DNA from: an uncultured Mucilaginibacter sp.
GTDB lineage: Bacteria; Bacteroidota; Bacteroidia; Sphingobacteriales; Sphingobacteriaceae
Assembly (NCBI GenBank): GCA_903891475.1
Contig: CAITEP010000031.1
Location: forward strand, 1-64,000
Direction of reading: 5' to 3'
DNA: 64,000 nucleotides
Shown: positions 54,766 to 63,889 of the stretch, piece after piece
Layout: every line of letters begins with the position of its first letter
How positions within the stretch are numbered: the stretch's first letter is position 1
Translations under genes and position numbers: made by a program
The notes under the pieces: model-generated
Database searches by the model: none
The model's input: the letters and a program-made list of their open reading frames with translations, nothing else
What the model was told of the DNA's origin: nothing

Positions 54766-55602
54766 ATGGCAAACGCACCAACAAAACCAACAACTCCTAT
54801 TAAAAAAGAAAAATCAAGTGTAACAGGCTTGTTTTCAACATTAACTATTCCTATTGCAATTATAGTTGCAATTGCTATATTCAAGCTAGGATTAGGAGCC
54901 CCAAGTAATTTTGCTGACGGAGACATTGAGAAAGGAACACCTAGCAATATATTAGGAACCATGTACAGAGGTGGTAACCTAGTACCAATCATCATGTCTT
55001 ATTTATTATCAGTAATAGTTTTCTCTATCGAGCGTTTTGTTGTAATTGGCAAAGCATCAGGTGCTACCAGCATCAACGTTTTTGTTAGAAAAATTCAAAC
55101 TCTATTAAACGCAGGTAATATTGACGCCGCTGCCGCAGAATGCGATAAACAAAAAGGTTCAGTAGCAAACGTTATTAAATCAGGTTTGAAAAAATACAAA
55201 GAAATGGACGAAGACCATTCTTTAGACACTGACCAAAAAGTATTAGCTATTCAAAAAGATATTGAAGAAGCTACTACCTTGGAAATGCCTATGCTTGAGC
55301 AAAACTTGAATATCATCGCTACATTCGTTGCTATTGGTACTTTAACAGGTTTGTTAGGTACAGTATTTGGTATGATCAACGCTTTCGCCGCCTTAGCAGC
55401 ATCAGGTGCAGCAAGTCAAACCGCGTTATCAGCTTCAATTTCTGAAGCACTTGTTAATACAGCTTTAGGTATCAGTACTTCGGCTATTTCAATTATCATG
55501 TATAACGTGTTTACTTCAAAAATTGATAAATTAACTTACGCGATTGATGAAACAGGATTCAGCATTGTACAAACATTTGCTGCATCACACAAAAATAAAT
55601 AA
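54766..55602 (+). CDS. exbB: ExbB/TolQ/MotA family proton channel
   Basis: A 278 aa inner-membrane protein forming the proton channel that energises TonB. Three helices: about 23-41, 77-93 (NLVPIIMSYLLSVIVFSIERFVVIG) and the pair about 185-245, with the family segment IATFVAIGTLTGLLGTVFGMINAF and ISEALVNTALGISTSAISIIMYN. An N-terminal helix and cytoplasmic Ala/Lys-rich loop match Bacteroidota ExbB. First gene of a cluster that continues with two ExbD genes and tonB; a 15-bp hairpin after it may set its level above the rest. Confidence 0.93.
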   Translation: MANAPTKPTTPIKKEKSSVTGLFSTLTIPIAIIVAIAIFKLGLGAPSNFADGDIEKGTPSNILGTMYRGGNLVPIIMSYLLSVIVFSIERFVVIGKASGATSINVFVRKIQTLLNAGNIDAAAAECDKQKGSVANVIKSGLKKYKEMDEDHSLDTDQKVLAIQKDIEEATTLEMPMLEQNLNIIATFVAIGTLTGLLGTVFGMINAFAALAASGAASQTALSASISEALVNTALGISTSAISIIMYNVFTSKIDKLTYAIDETGFSIVQTFAASHKNK

Positions 55603-55625
55603 CAAATACGCTATTGCTTAGTTTT

Positions 55626-55661
55626 ACTTGGGTATCCTTTTTAAGCAAAGGATACCCGAGT
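55626..55661 (+). other. 15-bp hairpin between exbB and exbD without a T run
   Basis: Arms 55626-55640 and 55647-55661 pair perfectly except one G-T pair, loop TTAAGC. The exact shared core is GGGTATCCTTT. No U run follows, so it is more likely an mRNA-stabilising or processing hairpin than a full terminator. It could give more ExbB than ExbD from one operon. Confidence 0.7.
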
Positions 55662-55704
55662 TAGTGTAAACAATACATACACAATATTAAAAAATTAACA
55701 AATT

Positions 55705-56325
55705 ATGCCAAGAGTAAAAGTTGCCAGGAAAAGTACAGCGATTGATATGACGGCCATGTGCGATGTGGCATTCCTGTTGCTTACCTTTTTCATATTAACG
55801 GCTAAACCTAAAGTTGAAGATCCCTCTAAGGCTGAGGTTCCAACAACTTCCTCAGAAAAATTAGTACCTGATGAAAATCTAGCTACCATCAGTATCGGTA
55901 AAGAAAATCAAATATTCTTTTCTGTTACCGGTAATGATGTACGAGCAGCAGTATTAAAAACAATGGGCGATAAATATAAAGTATCATTTACACCTCAGGA
56001 AACTGCAATTTTTGCTAACACTGAAGTTTTTGGTGTACCGATTGATCAATTAAAAGCATTTTTAAGCACCCCGGGAGATCAACGCGCAAAATTCCCACAA
56101 AAAGGTATACCAGCCGATACTTCGGGTAACAGCGAGCTTTCTAATTGGTTATTAACTGCTAGGCAAGCTGAAAAGGGTTTGCATGACAAAGCACTTGAGG
56201 TAGCCATTAAAGGAGATAGAAAAGAACAATATCCAGTTGTTAGTACTATTATTACAATTTTAGGTCAGCAGAAAATTTTCAAATTTGATTTAATAACCGA
56301 CCTTAAAACAGCACCCAAAAAATAA
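55705..56325 (+). CDS. exbD: ExbD/TolR family biopolymer transport protein (first copy)
   Basis: A 206 aa inner-membrane protein. The N-terminal helix (IDMTAMCDVAFLLLTFFILTA, residues about 13-33) carries the conserved Asp needed for proton flow (D in AMCDVAFLL). The periplasmic part is longer than the usual ExbD (about 140 aa), with extra residues about 90-160 including a Gln/Ala/Lys-rich segment. Part of the exbB-exbD-exbD-tonB operon; 6 bp upstream of the second exbD. Confidence 0.92.
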   Translation: MPRVKVARKSTAIDMTAMCDVAFLLLTFFILTAKPKVEDPSKAEVPTTSSEKLVPDENLATISIGKENQIFFSVTGNDVRAAVLKTMGDKYKVSFTPQETAIFANTEVFGVPIDQLKAFLSTPGDQRAKFPQKGIPADTSGNSELSNWLLTARQAEKGLHDKALEVAIKGDRKEQYPVVSTIITILGQQKIFKFDLITDLKTAPKK

Positions 56326-56331
56326 AATATT

Positions 56332-56871
56332 ATGGCAGAATTAGATACCTCCGGCGGGGGTAAACATAAAGGCGGTAAGGTAAGAAGTAAAAAGGCATCA
56401 ACCCGTGTTGATTTAACAGCCATGGTTGATTTGGCTTTCTTACTAATCACTTTCTTTATGTTGACAACTACCCTTGCAAAAAAGAAAGAAATGGATTTGG
56501 CGATGCCAGATAATTCGGTAAAAACCAGCCAATTACCAATTGCTGAAACCAGAACAATGACCGTTTTATTAGGTAGCCATAACAAAATTGAATGGTATAT
56601 GGGTTTGCCCGGCAAAACACCACCTACAGTAGATAATTATGGTAAAGACGGATTGCGGAAAGCATTGATAGAAAATGGTAAAAATGTTGCGGCTAGCCAT
56701 GCAGCTCCTGATAATTTTATGATTGTACTTATTAAGCCAAGTGATAAATCGACCTACGAAAATCTGGTTACAACACTGGATGAAACAAACATTACTGGTG
56801 TAAAATCAAGAGCAATAGTACCAATATTACCTATTGAAGTTGAAGATTTAAAAAAGAATAACATTTACTAG
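56332..56871 (+). CDS. exbD: ExbD/TolR family biopolymer transport protein (second copy)
   Basis: A 179 aa paralogue of the preceding protein. N-terminal extension (Gly/Lys-rich, residues 1-22), then the single helix VDLTAMVDLAFLLITFFMLTT with conserved Asp, then a periplasmic domain of about 125 aa ending GVKSRAIVPILPIEVEDLKKNNIY. Two different ExbD proteins next to one ExbB are common in Bacteroidota TonB systems. The two periplasmic parts share little sequence, so they may hold different positions in the complex. Confidence 0.9.
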   Translation: MAELDTSGGGKHKGGKVRSKKASTRVDLTAMVDLAFLLITFFMLTTTLAKKKEMDLAMPDNSVKTSQLPIAETRTMTVLLGSHNKIEWYMGLPGKTPPTVDNYGKDGLRKALIENGKNVAASHAAPDNFMIVLIKPSDKSTYENLVTTLDETNITGVKSRAIVPILPIEVEDLKKNNIY

Positions 56872-56916
56872 TAATAAAAATTATTAATTACAATAATTAA
56901 ATTTAAAGCTAAAAGG

Positions 56917-57735
56917 ATGCTCGAATCAAAATTAGACATATTAAACCAGCAGTGGATTGATGTTGTATTTACTGATCGTAACAAAGCCTATGGTGCCTAT
57001 GAACTGAGAAAGGAAAATGGAAGGAATTCCAGAACTGCTCTTCTTATAGGTGTAGCGGTGTTTGTTGTTGCTATTTCGGCCAATACAATTATCAATGCTA
57101 TAGAAGGTTTCATTCCCAAAGGGAAAGAAAAAGTAAAAATAACCAATGTGATTCTTACACCTCCGCCACCGGATCCAAAGAAACCACCTCCGCCACCACC
57201 ACCCGATCCACCAAAACCAAAGGTTGATCAGGTTAAGTTCCCTCCTCCGGTTGTAAAACCTGATAATGAGGTAAAGGAACAACCACCAACCGTAAAGGAA
57301 TTGGAAGTGGCTGACCCGGGACAAAAGAACTTAAAAGGTGATAAGAATGCCGATGTTGTTATTGATGAACCTGTAGGTACATCAGATCAAAAGGTAACTG
57401 AAGAAGATCCTAATAAAGTTTTCACTTCTGTTGAGCAAAATCCGGAATTTCCAAATGGAATAGAATCTTTTTACAAGTTCCTTAACAAGAATATTAATTA
57501 CCCGGCAATTGCTAGAGAAAACAATACCCAGGGTAAGGTTATTTTATCATTCGTTGTGGAAAGGGATGGATCTTTAACTGATATTAAAGTACTTAGAAGT
57601 ATAGGAGATGGTTGTGATGAAGAAGCTATGAGAGTGTTGAAAAAATCACCTCATTGGAAACCTGGTATTCAAAACGGACGTCCTGTACGTTGCTCATATA
57701 CCGTGCCTATTTCATTTACATTAGCGGGTGAATAA
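56917..57735 (+). CDS. tonB: Energy transducer TonB
   Basis: A 272 aa protein carrying energy from the ExbB/ExbD motor to TonB-dependent receptors. One helix (about 43-62), a periplasmic Pro/Lys-rich stalk (residues about 80-120), and a C-terminal TonB domain about 185-270 (YPAIARENNTQGKVILSFVV, GDGCDEEAMRVLKKSPHWKPG, YTVPISFTL). Before the helix is the Bacteroidota-type N-terminal segment NQQWIDVVFTDRNKAYGAYELRK. It can serve the receptor at 14182-17082 and others. Nine bp upstream of the small membrane protein gene. Confidence 0.95.
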   Translation: MLESKLDILNQQWIDVVFTDRNKAYGAYELRKENGRNSRTALLIGVAVFVVAISANTIINAIEGFIPKGKEKVKITNVILTPPPPDPKKPPPPPPPDPPKPKVDQVKFPPPVVKPDNEVKEQPPTVKELEVADPGQKNLKGDKNADVVIDEPVGTSDQKVTEEDPNKVFTSVEQNPEFPNGIESFYKFLNKNINYPAIARENNTQGKVILSFVVERDGSLTDIKVLRSIGDGCDEEAMRVLKKSPHWKPGIQNGRPVRCSYTVPISFTLAGE

Positions 57736-57743
57736 AATAAGAT

Positions 57744-57971
57744 ATGTTATCTGATAATAACAAGCAAAAATCGCTCACAAGGCGGTTTTTGCTTATTTTA
57801 GGAGTTACCACATTTATAAGCGTTTGCTCGCTTGGGTTAATGATCATTTTTTGGGATAAGATGTTGCCAAACTTATCAAAAATCCAAAAAATTGGCTTTG
57901 GTTCCATCATTATTATTTATGCTTTGGTACGATTCTCAAGGCTTTTAAAAAAAGATTCTAATGGCCAATAG
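57744..57971 (+). CDS. Small two-helix membrane protein
   Basis: A 75 aa protein with two hydrophobic stretches (about 15-33 FLLILGVTTFISVCSLGLMIIF and 46-64 IGFGSIIIIYALVRFSRLL) and charged ends. No family is recognised by me. Its stop overlaps the start of the next gene by 11 bp, and it is 9 bp after tonB, so it is part of the operon. A role in the TonB complex or in lipoprotein handling is possible; not known. Confidence 0.7.
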   Translation: MLSDNNKQKSLTRRFLLILGVTTFISVCSLGLMIIFWDKMLPNLSKIQKIGFGSIIIIYALVRFSRLLKKDSNGQ

Positions 57972-58932
57972 AAAATTTAAAATTTTGTTTTTTATTTTTT
58001 GTTTCCTTGCGTTTTTAGGTTGCAACCATCAAGAGAAGGAAAGTGCGAAGATTTCACCCAATCAAAATAAAATTGTAGTTGATGAGTCACTACAACCAAT
58101 TTTTGATGAAGAGCTTTATATTTTCAACGCATTATATAACGATCCCCATGCAAAAAAGGATGTTCGTGAAAAATTTGAAGACGATGTACATCCAATTAGC
58201 GGAATTAATTCTACCATTATATATGCGCCCGAGAACAATGCATTAAGACTTTTCTTAGAGGATAGTACTCGAGTAGCCATACTTGCCCGAGATTTGACTC
58301 CTCAAGAATATCAATTTTTAAAAGCTAGAAATTCAAGACCCGAAATCAGTCGTTTTGCAATTGATGCTATTACTTTAATTGTAAATAATGCCTCTTCCGA
58401 TACCACTATTACCTTAAGCCAGATTGTTGAAATGCTGCAAGGAAAAGTAAAAACTAATAAAGCTTTAGTATTTGATAACCCAAATTCTGGTCTGGTTAGG
58501 TATTTACAACAGCTTTCTGGTAATAAGGATTTGAAGCAAAGCAATATTTATTCTCTAAAATCTAATAAAGAAGTTATAAAATATGTGGCTTCTCATTCTA
58601 ACGCTATTGGTATAGTTGGGTTTAGTTGGTTGAATGATCCGGATAAAGATATGATTGACTTTGTAAATAAAGTTAAGATAGTAGCTGTTAGTGATGATGT
58701 TAGCAAAAATTCAGACAAAAAGTATTATACACCGTCGCAAAATTCATTGGCTTTAAAACAATATCCTTTAACAAGGAATTTATATATTTTATACAACACA
58801 AGTAAGTTGGGCGTTGAATTCTCATCATTTTTAAGGAGCGATCGCGGACAAAGAATCATCCTCAAATCAGGGCTGTTGCCTGATAATATTCCAAACAGAA
58901 GAATATCAATCCAAAAAAAAATTAATTTTTAA
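57961..58932 (+). CDS. PstS-like substrate-binding lipoprotein
   Basis: A 323 aa exported lipoprotein (hydrophobic residues 5-20, lipobox FLGC with Cys21). The mature part resembles the phosphate-binding protein PstS/SphX fold: IIYAPENNALRLFLEDSTRVAILARDLT, LSQIVEMLQGK, FDNPNSGLVRYLQQLSG, SNAIGIVGFSWLNDP, YPLTRNLYILYNTSKLGVEFSSFL, and ends with QRIILKSGLLPDNIPNRRISI. The usual PstS phosphate-loop residues are only partly kept, so the ligand may be phosphate or another anion. It lies in the TonB operon, a common arrangement in this phylum with unknown purpose. Overlaps the preceding gene by 11 bp. Confidence 0.82.
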   Translation: MANRKFKILFFIFCFLAFLGCNHQEKESAKISPNQNKIVVDESLQPIFDEELYIFNALYNDPHAKKDVREKFEDDVHPISGINSTIIYAPENNALRLFLEDSTRVAILARDLTPQEYQFLKARNSRPEISRFAIDAITLIVNNASSDTTITLSQIVEMLQGKVKTNKALVFDNPNSGLVRYLQQLSGNKDLKQSNIYSLKSNKEVIKYVASHSNAIGIVGFSWLNDPDKDMIDFVNKVKIVAVSDDVSKNSDKKYYTPSQNSLALKQYPLTRNLYILYNTSKLGVEFSSFLRSDRGQRIILKSGLLPDNIPNRRISIQKKINF

Positions 58933-59145
58933 CTACAAAAAACACTTTTTTGAATTGAAAATAAGTCAAAAAATCATATTATTGCTAAATAAATATGTTT
59001 TTAAATATTCTAATTAAAATTTTAAAAACATTTATGCGTTTAAACATTAAATTTGACGCTTTGCACCAAAAAAACTAATACATTTATTATATTTTGTTAG
59101 TTTTTAAACATTGAATCAGAAAAATTAAATTGATATAGAATATAA

Positions 59146-60885
59146 ATGAAAACGATGAGGAAAATAGCCGTTGTAGTGCTGGGATTGGTAATAACAGGTT
59201 CATCTGTTTTTGCGCAAAGTTTAGCTGATGCTAAAAAAGCGATTGATGGTGAGCAATTTCAAAAGGCAAAATCAATTCTTAAAAATTTAACCGCTACACA
59301 GGCTGATAAGGATGAAAATTATTTTTATTTAGGCTGGGTATATGTAAATCAGGATTATCCTGATTCTGCAAAAACTTTATTTACCAAGGGTCTAGAAGTT
59401 AACCCGAAATCTGCTTTAAATTTAGTAGGTTTAGGTATTGTTGCCCATTTGGATCATGATAATACAACTGCAACTACAGATTTTAATCAGGCAGCCTTAT
59501 TAGCCGGTAAAAATAGCAAACCATATTTGTATGCTGGTTTATCCTATTTAATTCCACATGGCGGTCGTAGTGGCGGCGGACCTAAAGGGCCTAAAATCAG
59601 TTCATTTGATGCCGATGCGGCCATAGCCATTTTAACAAAAGGTAAAACAGTTAATCCTAAAGACGCTGAAATTAGTTTAGCTTTAGGTGATGCTTACAGG
59701 TCGCAATTAAATAGCAATGAAGCTTTCAGCTCTTATCAAAATGCTTTAGCATTAGACCCAAAGCTAACTGCTGTTTACGTTGCAACTGGTGTACTTTGGA
59801 AGTTTGCTGATAACTTTACAGATTCTGAAGGTCAATTTAAAGCTGCATTAGCTATTGATCCAAATTATGGCCCTGCTTATCGCGAATGGGCAGAAACTGA
59901 TATTCGTTGGGCTTATTCTGATCCTGCTCAACACGATGCTAAAATAAAGGACGCTGTTGAAAACTATAAGAAGTATATCAGCCTTACTGACTATTCAGTT
60001 GAATCGCAAATGCGTTATGCCGACTTTTTGGTAAGTGCCAAAGACTATGCAACACTTCAAAAAGTAGCCACAGAACTAACAGCTTCAGTAAAAACTAATT
60101 TAAGGGTTTACCGTTATTTAGGCATAGCCGCTTTAGAAAACAAAGATTATCCTGCTGGCATTACAGCTATGAACAAATGGTTGAGTGATGCTAATCCGAG
60201 CAGAATTATTCCACGCGATTATCTAACATTAGGTCATTTGCAAATCGGCTCAAAACAAGATTCATTAGGCATTCTTTCCTTGAAAAAAGCATTGGATTTG
60301 GATACTTCTCAGGTTGATATTATAGGTGAAATAGCAAATTCATTTTACGCGCTTAAAAAATACCAAGAAGCAGGCGATGCGTACCATACTTATGGTCAAA
60401 AATCAAAACAAGCTAAATTGAGCGACCATTTTAAGGAAGGTTTTAGCTATTATCAAGCATTCAAAGGTCAGTTAATAAAAGCACAAACTAATCCTACAAT
60501 CAAAGCAGATACCTCTTTTTTAATAAGGGCTGATAGTGCGTTTACTTATGTAGAATCAAAAGCGAAAACTCCGCAGGCAACAATTATATATTTTCATGCT
60601 AATGTAAAGAATTTTGAAGATGGAGATCGTGATAACATTAAAGGTTTGGCAAAACCACTTTATGAGCAATATATTCAACTTATATTAGCCAAAGGTGGTA
60701 CTTTAGATGACGATACCAAAGGTAAAATGGCCGAGGCTTATGCTTATTTAGGATCAATAGCCCAATATAAAGAAAAGGATGATGCTAAAACCCTGGATAT
60801 GTACACCAAAGCTAAGGATATGGACCCAACCAACCCTCAGGCGGTTTATTATTTCGCAACTAAGGGAAAAGCAAAAGCTAAATAA
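59146..60885 (+). CDS. TPR-repeat secreted protein
   Basis: A 579 aa exported protein. Signal peptide at residues 1-23 (SVFAQ). At least six tetratricopeptide-like repeats are visible (for example KKAIDGEQFQKAKSILKNL, NYFYLGWVYVNQDYPDSAKTLFTKGLEVNPKS, AEISLALGDAYRSQLNSNEAFSSYQNALALDPK, PQAVYYFATKGKA). TPR proteins are scaffolds for protein contacts. Its position at the end of the TonB/PstS-like cluster is conserved in many Bacteroidota, suggesting a periplasmic partner role. A terminator follows at 60907. Confidence 0.88.
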   Translation: MKTMRKIAVVVLGLVITGSSVFAQSLADAKKAIDGEQFQKAKSILKNLTATQADKDENYFYLGWVYVNQDYPDSAKTLFTKGLEVNPKSALNLVGLGIVAHLDHDNTTATTDFNQAALLAGKNSKPYLYAGLSYLIPHGGRSGGGPKGPKISSFDADAAIAILTKGKTVNPKDAEISLALGDAYRSQLNSNEAFSSYQNALALDPKLTAVYVATGVLWKFADNFTDSEGQFKAALAIDPNYGPAYREWAETDIRWAYSDPAQHDAKIKDAVENYKKYISLTDYSVESQMRYADFLVSAKDYATLQKVATELTASVKTNLRVYRYLGIAALENKDYPAGITAMNKWLSDANPSRIIPRDYLTLGHLQIGSKQDSLGILSLKKALDLDTSQVDIIGEIANSFYALKKYQEAGDAYHTYGQKSKQAKLSDHFKEGFSYYQAFKGQLIKAQTNPTIKADTSFLIRADSAFTYVESKAKTPQATIIYFHANVKNFEDGDRDNIKGLAKPLYEQYIQLILAKGGTLDDDTKGKMAEAYAYLGSIAQYKEKDDAKTLDMYTKAKDMDPTNPQAVYYFATKGKAKAK

Positions 60886-60906
60886 TTAAAAATATTCCAT
60901 TAAATA

Positions 60907-60936
60907 AAGCCTCCAAATTCATTGGGGGCTTTTTTA
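60907..60936 (+). terminator. Intrinsic terminator after the TPR gene
   Basis: AAGCCTCC (60907-60914) and GGGGGCTT (60924-60931) pair with one G-T pair around a 9-nt loop; T run 60930-60935. It separates the TonB-related cluster from the nuo genes. Confidence 0.8.
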
Positions 60937-60963
60937 TTATGGTTCCATTTGTATATTTGCATT

Positions 60964-61335
60964 ATGGAAATTCAAAGCTTGCCTGTAAATTATTTGCCAA
61001 TTATTTTTCAAATATTGGTAGCATTAGGTTTTGTGGTGTTCACCATGTTTATTACCCACAAAATTGGTCCAAGACGTATCACTTCCGATAAGCTTACCCC
61101 ATTTGAGTCGGGTATTGAGGTTATAGGTAATGCACGCACTCCAATTTCAATTAAATATTTCCTGGTCGCCATATTATTTGTTCTTTTTGATGTGGAAGTT
61201 ATCTTCATGTATCCTTGGGCCGTTAATTTTAAAGATTTAGGGAAAGATGGCTTAATTGAAATGTTTATTTTTATGGCAACCCTTTTGCTTGGCTTTATAT
61301 ACGTTATTAAAAAGGGTGCGCTCGATTGGGATTAA
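60964..61335 (+). CDS. nuoA: NADH-quinone oxidoreductase subunit A
   Basis: A 123 aa inner-membrane subunit of respiratory complex I. Three helices (about 9-29, 60-80, 90-112). Motifs: IGPRRITSDKLTPFESGIEVIGNARTPISIKYFLVAILFVLFDVEVIFMYPWA (the conserved E and D/E pairs). I chose the ATG at 60964; an in-frame TTG at 60922 lies inside the upstream terminator. It is the first nuo gene, but 286 bp separates it from nuoB. Confidence 0.92.
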   Translation: MEIQSLPVNYLPIIFQILVALGFVVFTMFITHKIGPRRITSDKLTPFESGIEVIGNARTPISIKYFLVAILFVLFDVEVIFMYPWAVNFKDLGKDGLIEMFIFMATLLLGFIYVIKKGALDWD

Positions 61336-61621
61336 GCCCTGTATATTTTGCCATCACTTTATCAGTCATAACTTTTGCCGGGAATTGTAATAATGATGGT
61401 TTTAAGTTTGGTTATTTGGATTAATTCTAAATAAATTTACATAATGTTATATTTATTCTAAGCAATTAATTTATCGTAGTTTTGTACATATAAAGGCAAT
61501 TTTTGATGACTTGATAGTCAAACAATTAAGAATATATAGTCGTATTAATTCTTTAATATAAAAACAAAACGATTGCCAATATAAAAATTTAGGAAAAACG
61601 GATTTTTGTTCGATATAGTTT
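61336..61621. other. 286-bp gap between nuoA and nuoB
   Basis: No ORF. TAGTTTTG at 61477-61484 is a -7-like element, 138 bp upstream of nuoB, without a clear -33 box. It may be a second promoter for nuoBCDE or part of a long leader. Confidence 0.4.
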
Positions 61622-62164
61622 ATGGATAATATTCAATTAGTTGACGCACCTGCAGGTGTAGAAGGTGCTGGTTTTTTCGCCACCTCGGTTGATAAGGTTA
61701 TTGGTATTGGTCGGGCAAATTCATTATGGCCACTACCTTTCGCAACTTCTTGCTGCGGTATCGAGTTCATGGCAACCATGTCGCCACATTATGATTTGGC
61801 AAGGTTTGGTGCCGAGCGTTTAAGCTTCTCTCCGCGTCAGGCCGATTTATTAATGGTAATGGGTACCATCGCAAAAAAAATGGCACCTGTTTTAAGGCAG
61901 GTTTACTTGCAAATGGCCGAACCACGTTGGGTAATGGCCGTTGGTGCTTGCGCGTCAAGTGGAGGTATTTTTGATACCTATTCAGTATTGCAAGGAATCG
62001 ACGAAATTATTCCGGTTGATGTTTATGTTCCAGGTTGCCCGCCACGCCCCGAAGCCATTATTGATGGTTTTATGCATATTCAGGAATTGGTAAAATCAGA
62101 AAGTGGCAGGCGCAGAAACGAGCCTAAATATCAGCAACTATTGGCTTCATACGGTATACAATAA
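61622..62164 (+). CDS. nuoB: NADH-quinone oxidoreductase subunit B
   Basis: A 180 aa peripheral complex I subunit carrying the N2 iron-sulfur cluster next to the quinone site. Ligand cysteines: CC in SCCGIEFM (about 43-44), C in GACASSGG (about 109) and C in [11 protein letters not shown] (about 139), all present. The start at 61622 gives the usual N-terminal position. 4 bp before nuoC. Confidence 0.96.
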   Translation: MDNIQLVDAPAGVEGAGFFATSVDKVIGIGRANSLWPLPFATSCCGIEFMATMSPHYDLARFGAERLSFSPRQADLLMVMGTIAKKMAPVLRQVYLQMAEPRWVMAVGACASSGGIFDTYSVLQGIDEIIPVDVYVPGCPPRPEAIIDGFMHIQELVKSESGRRRNEPKYQQLLASYGIQ

Positions 62165-62168
62165 TATA

Positions 62169-62672
62169 ATGGGTAAACTTACAAACGAAGAACTTTTAAA
62201 TAAGGTTAACGAAAAGTTCCATGATAAGGTAACAACAATTGGCGAGCCCTTTGGCTTGTTGACTTTTGAAACCAGCAAAAATGAAATAATAGAGGTATTG
62301 GCTTGGTTTAAAGACGAACCGGAACTTCAATTTATTTTTTTAACTGATATTACTGCCATCCACTACCCTGAGCTTGAAAAACCTTTCGGTGTAATTTACC
62401 ATTTACATAGTTTGGTACATAATGTGAGAGTACGTATCAAAGTATTTTTGGAGGCTCATGATGTTCATATCCCTTCTGCAACTGCTTTATGGAACGGAGC
62501 AAATTGGATGGAACGTGAAACCTATGATTTTTTCGGAATCATTTTCGACGGGCATCCAGATTTACGCAGAATTTTAAATGTTGACGATATGGAAGCCTTC
62601 CCGATGCGCAAAGAACATCCGTTGGAAGACCCTAACCGTGTTGATAAAAAAGATTATTTTTTTGGGAGATAA
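62169..62672 (+). CDS. nuoC: NADH-quinone oxidoreductase subunit C
   Basis: A 167 aa complex I subunit C (30-kDa type), separate from NuoD, as in most Bacteroidota. Conserved YDFFGIIFDGHPDLRRIL and FPMRKEHPLEDPN near the C-terminus. I chose ATG at 62169; a longer in-frame ATG at 62103 would overlap nuoB by 62 bp and is not supported by the family N-terminus. Confidence 0.95.
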   Translation: MGKLTNEELLNKVNEKFHDKVTTIGEPFGLLTFETSKNEIIEVLAWFKDEPELQFIFLTDITAIHYPELEKPFGVIYHLHSLVHNVRVRIKVFLEAHDVHIPSATALWNGANWMERETYDFFGIIFDGHPDLRRILNVDDMEAFPMRKEHPLEDPNRVDKKDYFFGR

Positions 62673-62677
62673 AATAA

Positions 62678-63889
62678 ATGCATAACCATCCGGTATTTAC
62701 TGATAACGATCCGCAAGCGGAGCTTTCAACGCTTAACCTTGGCCCAACGCACCCGGCTACGCATGGCGTATTCCAAAATGTATTGCAGCTTGACGGCGAA
62801 CGTATTGTAAGCGGCGTTTCAACCATAGGATATATCCACCGTGCGTTCGAAAAGATTGCCGAGCATAGGCCATTTTATCAAATTACACCTTTAACCGATA
62901 GGTTAAACTACTGTTCATCGCCTATCAATAACATGGGTTGGCACATGACGGTTGAAAAAATGTTGGATATTAAAACACCAAAGCGTGTTGATTATATGCG
63001 CATCATATTGATGGAGTTGGCTCGTATTGCCGATCACCTGATTTGCAACTCCATTTTAGGGGTTGATACGGGTGCCTTAACCGGCTTTACCTATATCATC
63101 CAATCGCGCGAGGATATTTATGAAATTTACGAGGAAATTTGCGGTACCAGGCTAACTACCAATGTGGGTCGTATTGGCGGTTTCGAGCGTAATTTTAATC
63201 AGATAGCTTTTCAAAAAATTCGTAAGTTCCTAAAAACTTACCCATTGGTATTAAAGGAATTTGAATCATTATTTAACCGCAACCGTATATTCATCGACCG
63301 TACCAAGGATATTGGCGCCGTTAGTGCAGAAACTGCCTTGAGTTACAGCTGGACCGGCCCGATTTTACGTGCTGCCGGGGTTGATTATGATGTACGCGCC
63401 ATGAATCCATATTCATCATACGACGATTTGGAATTTGAAGTACCGGTTGGCGAAAATGGTGATGTTTACAGCAGGTTTTTGGTTAGGAATGAAGAAATGT
63501 GGCAAAGCTTACGCCTGATTGAACAGGCAATGGCTAAGATAGAAAAAGAACCAGCAGATATTTTCCATGCCGATGTGCCTGATTTTTACCTTCCTCCAAA
63601 AGAAGAAGTGTACAATAACATGGAAGCCTTGATTTACCATTTCAAAATTGTAATGGGCGAAATTCCAACACCACATACCGAAGTATATCACTCGGTAGAA
63701 GGTGCCAATGGCGAGTTGGGCTTTTATTTGGTAAATGATGGTGGCAGGTCGCCATACCGCTTGCATTTCCGCAGACCAAGCTTTATCAACTATCAAATGT
63801 ATGCGCCCATGAGTAGGGGTATGTTATTATCCGATGCGATTATTAATATGAGTAGTTTAAACGTTATAGCCGGAGAATTAGATGCTTAG
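62678..63889 (+). CDS. nuoD: NADH-quinone oxidoreductase subunit D
   Basis: A 403 aa complex I subunit D (49-kDa type) forming part of the quinone-binding chamber. Conserved LGPTHPATHGVFQNVLQLDGE near residue 21, IGYIHRAFEKIAEHR, ILMELARIADHL, DTGALTGFTY, GRIGGFERNF, and RLHFRRPSFINYQMYAPMSRG near the C-terminus. Overlaps nuoE by 8 bp; co-transcribed with nuoB, nuoC and nuoE. Confidence 0.97.
   Translation: MHNHPVFTDNDPQAELSTLNLGPTHPATHGVFQNVLQLDGERIVSGVSTIGYIHRAFEKIAEHRPFYQITPLTDRLNYCSSPINNMGWHMTVEKMLDIKTPKRVDYMRIILMELARIADHLICNSILGVDTGALTGFTYIIQSREDIYEIYEEICGTRLTTNVGRIGGFERNFNQIAFQKIRKFLKTYPLVLKEFESLFNRNRIFIDRTKDIGAVSAETALSYSWTGPILRAAGVDYDVRAMNPYSSYDDLEFEVPVGENGDVYSRFLVRNEEMWQSLRLIEQAMAKIEKEPADIFHADVPDFYLPPKEEVYNNMEALIYHFKIVMGEIPTPHTEVYHSVEGANGELGFYLVNDGGRSPYRLHFRRPSFINYQMYAPMSRGMLLSDAIINMSSLNVIAGELDA

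Noticed and set aside
57961..58932. Complete Pst phosphate importer
   Set aside because: No permease or ATPase genes are next to the PstS-like gene.
60922..60963. Longer nuoA start (TTG at 60922)
   Set aside because: It begins inside the upstream terminator; the ATG at 60964 gives the normal NuoA N-terminus.
62103..62168. Longer nuoC start at 62103
   Set aside because: It would overlap nuoB by 62 bp and add residues unlike NuoC; ATG at 62169 fits the family.
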